Part shown: in pieces, positions 9,736 to 17,785 of the stretch
How the letters are laid out: the number at the start of each line of letters is the position of its first letter
Position numbering within the stretch: the stretch's first letter is position 1
Source: Carex sylvatica
Taxonomy: Eukaryota; Streptophyta; Magnoliopsida; Poales; Cyperaceae
Assembly: GCA_964058845.1 (NCBI GenBank)
Contig: CAXKVR010000562.1
Coordinates: forward strand, 1 to 17,785
Direction of reading: 5' to 3'
DNA: 17,785 nucleotides
The notes under the pieces: generated by a model
Told to the model about the DNA's origin: nothing
Seen by the model: the letters and a program-made list of their open reading frames with translations, nothing else
Databases searched by the model: none
Position numbers and translations under genes: made by a program

Positions 9736-10143
9736 TAGTAAATAAAAATGTAAACTACAAAGTACAAACCGCACATCCTCTTAGTTTGCAATACCACTAA
9801 AATCCTAAATTACAACAGTAAAGAAGATAATTGGTTGCTTCTCAACTAATAACATAGTACACCCTTTAAAACTAAAAATTATATCAGAACAGACGAAAGC
9901 TGAAAGCATCTCTTGAGGCAACTGGATGGAACCAGGCGCTAAATCTCCAAGTCATCAACTAATAATAAAAACTGAAAAGAGTTTCGGTAACAACAGATTT
10001 CCAAACTGTTTCTTTCCTTGCGTTCAAAAACATTTAAAATTAGAGAGTTCACGTTTAAAATTAGAGGTTGTACTATAGTCTCCACTAATTATTTATCAAT
10101 ACAAAAAATATTCATCACGATGAACATATATGAGATGATTATT

Positions 10144-10254
10144 CAAATATTTTTTACATAGGTATAAATACTCCAATACATAGGTATACATACTTGTAAT
10201 ACTTGAGATTAATACTTTCATATGTCAGCCAGTGTCATATGTAAAAAATATTTG
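10144..10254. repeat. Perfect 17-bp inverted repeat with GTATAAATAC-type repeats
   Basis: CAAATATTTTTTACATA (10144-10160) is the exact reverse complement of TATGTAAAAAATATTTG (10238-10254). Between and just beyond the arms, variants of AGGTATAAATACT recur (near 10160, 10182, 10260, 10284), and related words continue near 10549 and 10575. It looks like a foldback repeat or a short minisatellite of unknown family. Confidence 0.6.
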
Positions 10255-12299
10255 CAAGTATAGATATAAATACTTGCACAATGAGGTATAAATATTTATG
10301 TGACAACGAGTCTGAAAGTATGTCATCATAGATCTCATTTAAAAGAAAAAATTGCGTAGAAGACGTTCGTAATTTTAGATTCGCAAAATTCCTTGTAGAT
10401 CGTCAAAAATGTGGATGAGATTGAATGAAAAAAAAAAAAAATCACCTTTAAAAACTTGTATGATTCCTCCATATAGTTTGAGATTTAGTTGGAGAGAATT
10501 ATTTATGTAAAAAAATTTACCTTATAGGTAAAATATTTTTGTTCTTAGATATAAATATTTTAGTACATAGAGATTAAATACTTTAGAAAAGAAAAAAATG
10601 AGTGCTGGAGTTTTTATGGTTCCCAATGCAGTTATAGGAGTTAAGTGCAGAGATAAATAAAGAGATAGAGGTGTAGAAACAATTATCAGGATGTTACTAT
10701 TATAAGTAAATGGCGTATGTAAATAAATGACCGTTCGTATTTGTTGAAATGCAACAGCGGAAGGCAGTGTTAGAGAAAGAGTAGTAAACAATTTTCATAA
10801 ATTCAAAATTTGTAACAGTGTTAATTAAATTTTGTAAATTTTATGCGCATTAATATTATCTTCCATTGTAAAATAAAATTACAATTTTTCAGCCTTCAAA
10901 TTTAAATTTTTTAGTTTCGTCTCCGTTGCCATCTAATATTAACATTTGTTATCTATTAAAATTTAAAAGTTTTTTCAAGCTCCTCGATCCGCTCTCATTC
11001 ACGAATCACGACTGGACTCCGATAATTTTAATTAAGAAGACATCTAATTAAACCTCTAATTGATTCACCTTCACAATGGTTTGGGTGAGGATTTTAACAG
11101 CAAAAACTAATTGGCTCCATGCAGTAAAGAGGTGAGAGAAACTTTTAATTTGGATCATTATGCCCATAATTCAAAAATGACATTAATAAATCAACAATGA
11201 ATTAATGGAGTATCACCTCTATAATAGAAATATTTTCTTCAAATAAATTTAGAAATATATATGATAAAATTTGGAATGTTGTATTACCTTTTAATGTTAA
11301 AAATTCAGTCATTATTTTTGCTAAAAATGACAATCCGTTCATTTTATATTAAATATTGAGTTTAATTTTGTTTATTCTGTCAACATCATATAGCAATAAA
11401 GTTCTATTTTTATTTTTGTACAACTTAAAATTTTTGAACTAGGCACTATTTTTTTTTTTCCTTTTAATTTTATGGACTACATAATTAGTTATTGAAGATA
11501 CATATATAAGTTGATTTTAAAAATGACCTTTTCTACGGTGCGCCTTATACTTTCTCTTGATGAAATTTTTTTTTTTCTCAAAAATCAGTTCTATCAAACG
11601 AATCAGCATTTCTATTTTTTTTTCAAAGGTTAGTTTAATAATTGATCTGACGTGCTCTTGTTGTTTTTTTTCTTTCATCGAAAGATACACTCTGTGCATC
11701 ACGATATTTACTACATCTATCATATTTTAAAATCACGTACTTTTTCTAACTTTGAACCACAAATAGATAATGTGTATCATTTAACCAAGTAAAATGTTCT
11801 AACACCATTGAGTAGGTCTTTGCGAGTTTCGTACATAAAATTAAGTAATGTAAATTTTTTGACCTCTAGTTCGAATGAAATTGCCGAATTATTAATATCC
11901 ATATATTAAACAAAAGAATATGTAAATAAATAAAGTAAAAAAATAATATTGTCTCTTAAAATATTGTAGAATTTTTTTTTCTTATTGTTTAAATTTGCTT
12001 AAAAATAAAAGTTCCGTAGAAAAAAAACTGACATTAATTTATCACGTAGCCTTGAAAATAAAATCGATTTACTAAGAACTTTTGATTAAAGAATTATATA
12101 GCAAGTAATCGAAGAAGAGAGAAATATATATCGCACATCTGAAAGTAGGAATTTGTTTTCTCGCAGCAGATTTTTTTGTTAAGTCGAAATAGTCAACTAG
12201 AATTGGTTGCTAATTAAAAAATGAATTATATATCATAAAGTATCGATTAAAGGAGTAAAGGGTCATTTTAAAAATATTCTCTTACTACTTCGCTGCTCT

Positions 12300-12480
12300 T
12301 AGCAAAAAAAGCAAAAATTAGGCTGTTAAAATCTACACCCGTCGGTACATTATCCGACGAATTGGGCCCAAATTCAGGGCCTTTTAGGCCGAATCTTCCG
12401 GAATGGGCTTTATTCTTGTGCTTCCAGGTGCTTTCCCATTTATATTGTCAACAATTTTATCGGTAAAATATTTGTTTTTA
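12300..12480. other. Intergenic stretch with a GC-richer patch
   Basis: Noncoding. It contains a small inverted pair, GTCGG/CCGAC, around 12341-12359 and a palindrome TTGGGCCCAA near 12363. Nothing else is supported. Confidence 0.4.
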
Positions 12481-12833
12481 CCTGAGAACAGGTTTGGAGT
12501 CTAGATCCTCTCATATTAGAACACTGGATTCGGATCAAATCAGTTTTAGATCAACTAGACTGACGGGTAGTCGGATCCAAGTTAATTTGGATATTCGAGT
12601 CTGAGTTGAGGTTTCAGGTCGACCGTCGATTCAACCCAGTTACGTAGATTAATTAGGATGGAATTATTTATGTTTATAAATCAATCAAAAGTTCAAGTTA
12701 TATTTTATATATTTTATTTGGGTATAGATTAGTGTATGGTCGGGTTGCTTTCAAGTTTCAATCAATATTGTCAATTGTATTGGGCAATGTTTGTGTCATA
12801 TTTGAGAACGAATCATTTTGATTCAGGTCAAAA

Positions 12834-12964
12834 TCAGGTTTTTATTTTTTTAAATTAAGGGCTCCTGGTAATCAGTTTTTAGCTTATGCAATTTCTCAGA
12901 CTCACATCATGTTAGGTTCAAATCATTTTCAAATGTAAGTCGTTGGAGTACAAGTTACCTGAGG
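12834..12964. repeat. Dispersed repeat, copy A (uninterrupted)
   Basis: Runs from TCAGGTTTTTATTTTTTTAA to AAGTTACCTGAGG and matches copy B (13431-13509 plus 13824-13874) at roughly 90% by eye. Weaker similarity extends left to about 12779 (ATTGGGCAATG against ATTGGACAATG at 13414). At 12907-12915 it keeps the CATCATGTTAGG junction that is split by a MITE in copy B. The parent element was not identified; a degraded LTR retroelement is plausible. Confidence 0.8.
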
Positions 12965-13430
12965 GTTGAATTTTTTTTTAATAACAGTGGAGTATACCAT
13001 CGATTTTATATTGAAATCATACGTACCTGATCTGGTACTCAAAATGAGTACTAAAACCAAATGCTAAATTTATACAGCTGTTCATTCATCAAAAATACAT
13101 GCAGCAACAGAATAACCTACGCAAAATTCTTAGATCAAACACATGTTACTACTAAAAACAGCTTAACAAACAAACATATGACAACAATTATGCAATATCA
13201 TCCCAATTAACAAGATCTTCTCCAGACATTGGCTCGAGGGTTTGAACTTAACTTCCAACATTATCCAATAAAATTAGATTTGGTTCCAATCAGATCTGGC
13301 GGGCACGTCAGGTTGGATCCGAATTCACCATATTAGAGATCGTTGGTGTGGTTTACTAACATCTATGTTGCTTCTTTTGGAGATATCTGACATGTTAACA
13401 TAGTGATTTCTCATATTGGACAATGTTGTG

Positions 13431-13874
13431 TCAGGTTTTTATTTTTTTAAATAAGGGATCCTAGTAATCAGTTATTTGCTGATGCAATTTCTCAGACTCG
13501 CATCATATTGATCATGTTTGATTGTGGAGTAAGAGAAATTCTTACTCCACACTCAAGTAGTTAAATGAGAAGTAAAAGAAGATGGAGTAAGATGGAGTAA
13601 GAGATGAATTAATATAGATTAAGTTACTGCGCATCACATCTCTATGTGAATTAACTTATTCTACACTTACTTTATCTGTAGGACCCACTGTCATAAATGA
13701 GGCTCATTTTCAATACTTTACTCTTATAAATGGATTAATTGAAGAGATATAAAATATGTGGAGTAAGATGGAGAAAACAATTTAATCCTCATTAATTTTA
13801 CTCGACAACCAAACATGACCATTAGGTTCAAATCAATTTCGAATTTAAGTCGTTGGAGTACAAGTTACCTGAGG
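13431..13874. repeat. Dispersed repeat, copy B (split by a MITE)
   Basis: Same orientation as copy A and about 600 bp away. Its left part is 13431-13509 and its right part 13824-13874; the 311-bp MITE and its duplicated ATT lie between. It lacks a segment of copy A's left neighbourhood just before TCAGG. Confidence 0.8.
13510..13820. mobile_element. Tourist/PIF-Harbinger-like MITE, 311 bp
   Basis: The left end GATCATGTTTGATTGTGGAG and, reversed, the right end GGTCATGTTTGGTTGTCGAG form terminal inverted repeats, with about 20 of the first 23 bases matching. It is flanked by a 3-bp direct duplication ATT (13507-13509 and 13821-13823). The uninterrupted paralogous copy at 12907-12915 shows the site before insertion. 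The 3-bp duplication, size and G-start termini suggest the PIF/Harbinger group, although ATT is not its canonical TWA. Internally there is a subterminal hairpin (GTGGAGTAAG 13524-13533 against CTTACTCCAC 13541-13550) and repeated GATGGAGTAA words (13581-13600). It has no coding capacity. Confidence 0.85.
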
Positions 13875-13889
13875 AATCAATTTGAGTTC

Positions 13890-14749
13890 CGGAATTATTG
13901 AATAAAGTCAGGGCATATGCGCATAAAAAATGAAAACAGCACACGGTAAAATTTACAATCCTGTATAATTATGGTAAACTTCTTAATGAGCGTCCCACAT
14001 CGTATCGAGGAGAATCTCGACATGTATAAATCTTAAAATGAAGTATTAATCCTGTTTCCTTCCTACATATTGGATTATGTGCATGATCTCTGCCTTTATG
14101 TAAAAATTAAGGTTCCCATGCTTCTACAATTGTTTGGAACTTCGCCGGGCATTTACCAGAACTGATCAATTTAGAAAATCCAAAGACATGCACATGCCAA
14201 TATGCCAATATAGTAAAAGCTGAATCGGACTATGATCGCTGACAGCTGGCACATTACCGGTTCTGGTTAGTTATTGATTTAGGTGTAGTCACATTAATCC
14301 TTCACCAGTTTTTCTTATCAATATTTAGTTAGTCGGTCTATTTCCCAAACAAAAGAGCAGTGAAACAAAACAAGGTGCTCCGGAACCAACAGACTTTTGG
14401 TACCTACCTAATGAACAACACCACCTCAAGTTGTAAAAATCAATAATTTCTAAGATAACTCCCACTAGGTAACTGCTTTTGCATTTTCTTCTAATACTGT
14501 TTAAAACAAACCAGGAGTTATAATACTGGCCTCAAAGATCATAAACAATTTAGTATGTATTGAAAAAAAATATTTTTCTTACTTGGTTCAACAAAACACT
14601 TTAAAAGAGTGTTAGAATGAAACATAGTAAAAAATAAGAAACATACAACAATAAACACAGCACCTCCTAGAAGACCGTAAACTCACAACATAATAATCTC
14701 AAATGTTCCATAACAAAAATTAAAAGAAAAAACAATTAAAAGTAAAAAC
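13890..14749. other. Downstream flank of the second BAHD gene
   Basis: Noncoding, AT-rich. The part next to 14750 should contain the 3' UTR of the minus-strand gene. No single clear poly(A) signal could be chosen. Nothing else is recognised. Confidence 0.5.
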
Positions 14750-15574
14750 CTACTCCATATGTTTCATTCCACGCACAAACTCCTCAGAGTGCTCCTTCGT
14801 GAGACAGCTGGCTAGAATTCGGGTCCCATCCAGAGGTGCCGGTGCTTTCAGAATAACAACTGATGCAATAAAATCGTTATTCACCAGAGGCCCACAAAAC
14901 ATTGGTTTACCAAACCCATAATCAACATCCACAAACCCTAACTTGCTCCAATCTGACACATAAACAGACTCATAGTTGAATGTCATTTGGAATGGGTCAG
15001 TGTCAACTTCTTCCTTTGCAAACTGAAAGAATTCAACTGCCATCCTCTCCTTCGCCTTCCGGATCATATCAACAACCTCCAATATCGTTGAATTAAGCAC
15101 CTTTCCACTGGGTGCAGTCATCTTTACTGGGAAGATGGAATTACCATAATACCCCTTGTCGAGCTTCAAGAGATGGCGGACACTAGCGAAGAAGCACAGC
15201 TTGACTTCGGATTCTGGAGCAATGTTCATTGCCCGTGTCCGGGATTGCCATAGCTTAGCAGTTAATACATCAAACCCGGAGCAATGCTTACCACTATGTT
15301 CTAGATATTGGGATTTAAGTTTGTTAATGTAGTCTGTGGGGAAATCTAGTATGATATAGTCTAGGGCTAAGACGGGCAGTTCAGGTAATGGGCCGGGTTT
15401 GATTTTTGGGTTGGGGAACTTTTCACGGTCCCACACTGGCATGACGAGAGGTTCTGAGAGGCCACGAGCCATGTCACCAACAACTTTCATGAACTGGGCA
15501 GCACCCATGCCGTCAGCCGAGGCATGGTTGAACCGTAGGCCAAGGACAAAACCACCACATGTGAATGTTGTCAC
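14750..15574 (-). CDS. BAHD acyltransferase paralogue, second exon (partial gene)
   Basis: This 274-codon open exon ends in TAG at 14750 and is preceded by a good acceptor, AAGCAG|GTG (15575/15574), at the same phase-0 Gln|Val position as the first gene. It carries HASADG (the HxxxD motif), YYGN and DYGFG. It aligns to exon 2 of the first gene over all 274 residues without gaps, with about 57 differences by hand count (about 79% identity), and has no stop or frameshift. The expected upstream exon (about 139 codons) is not recognisable between 15575 and 17785. Either the intron exceeds 2.2 kb and exon 1 lies outside the window, or exon 1 has been lost. The role should resemble that of the first gene: acyl-CoA-dependent acyl transfer in the cytosol. 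The substrate could differ, because the HxxxD inner residue is Ser instead of Val and flanking residues also change. Confidence 0.9.
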   Translation of the reverse strand: MTTFTCGGFVLGLRFNHASADGMGAAQFMKVVGDMARGLSEPLVMPVWDREKFPNPKIKPGPLPELPVLALDYIILDFPTDYINKLKSQYLEHSGKHCSGFDVLTAKLWQSRTRAMNIAPESEVKLCFFASVRHLLKLDKGYYGNSIFPVKMTAPSGKVLNSTILEVVDMIRKAKERMAVEFFQFAKEEVDTDPFQMTFNYESVYVSDWSKLGFVDVDYGFGKPMFCGPLVNNDFIASVVILKAPAPLDGTRILASCLTKEHSEEFVRGMKHME

Positions 15575-17785
15575 CTGCTTATTAGAAATTACAGAGATTA
15601 ATTACTGATGGCAACTTATGTAAAAGTGTAACTTAAATGTGTGAACGATGAACTCATCTTTTCAGGATCCATATGCAAGTAATAAATTACTTTTTCCAAC
15701 TTAATTTCAAGATCTGCAAGAATTACGGACTAAAATATTTTGCATTGTAGAAGCACTAATTTCATTTGTTTGACTTGCTGAGAATTGAATTGAAAGATTA
15801 TGATGTTAGTGCCATAATAACAAACTTGTTTGGTGCATAACAACTACAACTAAACTGAAAATGAAAGCTATATGACAGGTCAAAAGGTAGCCTGTGATAT
15901 TACATAAGACATATATGTAGGAAGAAGTCATAATTTGTACAGCTATCCCAGAAGTTGACAGCTGAACAAACCTCCTTGAAATTCAGTTCTTGCAGGTTTT
16001 TACCCAATTTTGGAAGCAAAGCAAAGAAACAAAAGAAGAAAAAGATAGGGAAGCCCTTTCTTTAAAATTAGTTTCAACCTGACCAATTATTGCACTGACA
16101 CTCTTAAAATATTTAATCACATGCGCATATGTTTAACTACTCCCAGATTGAAAAACACATTATTTTTTCAAAAGCAATTAGTACAATCTGATCGCTGAAA
16201 CATACAAAACCAGTTTAAAAGGTCGATTCACATGACTATAGAAGTATAAAGATGCTTATGCTTGAATAATTAATCCATCAAGTGCTTAACTTCTAATGAG
16301 CAATATAGAAGCATCCCAAAGGGGTTGTTAGCTTCTATGTGACATAAACACATGAATACAACTCCAGATTAGATATGCCTCCTCCTTTAAAAAAGGAAAA
16401 AGTTGTTGTGGGGTTTTTTAATTAGGTATATTATGAATAAGAAAACAGATATTAATTAATTAACTCCCCACCTTGCAAGAAAACATTGATATTATTACAA
16501 GTGTTGATGATGAGAAATCAAGCGATTTATGTTTATTCCAAAAGTTATGACATATAAATGTTAACATTGACTTCATTTATTTTTCGTTTACTTAACCAAT
16601 GTCCGTTGCTTTGGCATACAGATTCTGTCACTTCTATATGTAACCCTAAAAAAGGAAAAATAATTTAAATACATGCCTCCATTTAGAAACGGATTGGAAT
16701 TTATGCATGCCTATTTTATTATCCATTTGTATTATTTTTCTAAGATTTTTCTAAGATTTCCTAGGGCTAGGCTAATACCATTTCCATTATATTTTCTTTG
16801 ACCGAGTAAAACTATCAGGATGTCAAAGAGATTACCAAATGGCCTACAGGTCTAGTTGTGTCCATTAATCTTAGAATCGTGTTCTTTTTATTCTTGAAGT
16901 ACAAATAAGACTAAGTCAAGATAAACAAAATTACAGCCTTTATCTTTGTTACACAAAAAATAAAAAAATAAAGCCTTTTAGACTCAGTCTTCTAAGAAAA
17001 CGTAAATATAATAAGTAATGTGTTTCAGCTCAACTACAATGCAATAATGGGGGGGCTGCAATTAATGATTGCTCATTGTTGATTCATTTAATTTTAGATC
17101 TGTCAATGTAAGTCCACAAATATCTTTGCAAAAGTACATTTTGGAAATTACTCTCGGATGTTTTGCCCATGTGCAAAAGCACCTGACAATTGCCCATATT
17201 TTGGTACTCACACCCACATGACTTTTGGGTTGTTGATGCGTAACATCTAATAGTGAAATTGAAGAATGGTCATGAAAATATTAAAAATACAGCTTTGGCA
17301 TTTTTAGACACAAGTATGTGAAAGGGGGGCAAAAGCAATGGAAGATGTGAAATAAGTAGAGAAACTGAGTATTCCGGGAAGTCTAAATTCCTTAAACAAG
17401 GAATCACACATTTGTTATCATCGATACTGACATTGAATGATTGTGATATTGGCTTGAGAACCACCTGATCAAAAAGAAATAGTGGCTATGGCCCTAACTA
17501 AAGGTTACAAGCACCACAATTTTTTGGAAACCATTTGGTGCATGACATGGTTCAATAAAAAACTCAGCCTTACTATATTAAGGGGGCTTCAAAAGCTACT
17601 CAAAATAAATCCTCTGATTTTCCTTTTTTACTTGGACCACTGCAAATTCCATGGGATCATGTTCAACGTTCCAAAATCAGCAAAGAAATTGGTGCTTTTT
17701 TCATGGGAGAAGCAGAAGGGTTAAAAAAAAGCTATAATATACTTGTCCTTTTGACATGGATTTTTAGTCATCTAGGATACAGAGG
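15575..17785 (-). other. Intron or 5' region of the second BAHD gene, no gene seen
   Basis: At least 2.2 kb of AT-rich noncoding DNA upstream of the exon, beginning with the acceptor CAG at 15575-15577. No BAHD exon 1 motifs (such as YPLAGH or a W-V-D-R-type start) were seen in any frame. Two short frames near 17270-17464 (minus) and 17482-17724 (plus) have no recognised motif and are not called. I see no clear transposon ends here. Confidence 0.6.

Larger units (their letters stand above)
8892..12300. other. AT-rich intergenic region without recognisable genes
   Basis: About 3.4 kb of AT-rich sequence with many homopolymer runs. The scattered reading frames are short, rich in Ile/Phe/Leu/Tyr/Lys, lack known motifs, and look like by-products of base composition. 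A modestly GC-richer, CT-tract-bearing patch at about 9530-9735 and the repeat structures at 10144-10600 are the only local departures. Confidence 0.6.

Noticed and set aside
11517..11723. 68-residue Lys/Glu-rich minus-strand frame
   Set aside because: Encoded by A-run-rich sequence, with no motif. A degraded coding fragment cannot be excluded but is not supported.
13997..14035. TCCCACATCG-type sequence resembling a plant LTR or promoter motif
   Set aside because: Single short word with no partner repeat or boundary signals.
17270..17724. Two adjacent short frames (64 aa minus, 80 aa plus) near the right edge as a possible exon 1 or another gene
   Set aside because: Neither resembles BAHD exon 1 or any family I recognise, and no splice context was evident.

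Overview
The window is nuclear DNA from a flowering plant. It is AT-rich, has very low coding density, and holds spliced genes with GT/AG introns and one kb-scale intron. Plant transposon debris is abundant, including an Ac/Ds-like hAT element, a Tourist/Harbinger-like MITE and a probable long LTR. The only recognisable protein genes are two BAHD acyltransferases on the minus strand. Their closest resemblance, from memory of the family, is to the clade holding banana alcohol acyltransferase and the grass hydroxycinnamoyl 'AT' enzymes. That hints at a monocot or early-diverging angiosperm but does not settle it.

Layout. Positions 76-3445 (minus) hold a complete two-exon BAHD gene of 413 residues. 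Its 2,128-bp intron carries a 702-bp non-autonomous hAT element with a perfect 8-bp target duplication, and a separate cluster of short inverted and direct repeats. Positions 3446-4389 are its 5' leader, a clear TATA box, tandem W-box cores and repeat-bearing upstream DNA. Positions 4390-8891 look like one long LTR-type retroelement unit read on the minus strand, probably a solo LTR; its edges are inferred. Positions 8892-12300 are AT-rich and have no credible gene, only local repeat structures. Positions 12480-13890 hold two diverged copies of one repeat; copy B is interrupted by a 311-bp MITE, and copy A preserves the empty site. Positions 14750-15574 (minus) are the second exon of a paralogous BAHD gene. 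From 15575 to the window edge is its intron or 5' flank; exon 1 is not visible.

How the genes relate. The two BAHD genes are in the same orientation. Their second exons are both 274 codons, align without gaps and are about 79% identical by my hand count. This fits an old tandem duplication whose spacer later filled with transposons. Both keep the catalytic HxxxD motif, and both have DYGFG in place of the usual DFGWG. They probably encode cytosolic acyl-CoA-dependent O- or N-acyltransferases of specialised or cell-wall metabolism. The substrate cannot be read from sequence.

I found no evidence of a novel multi-gene system. The most worthwhile observations are the well-delimited transposon insertions, the shared motif change in the paralogues, and the open question of whether the second gene is complete.
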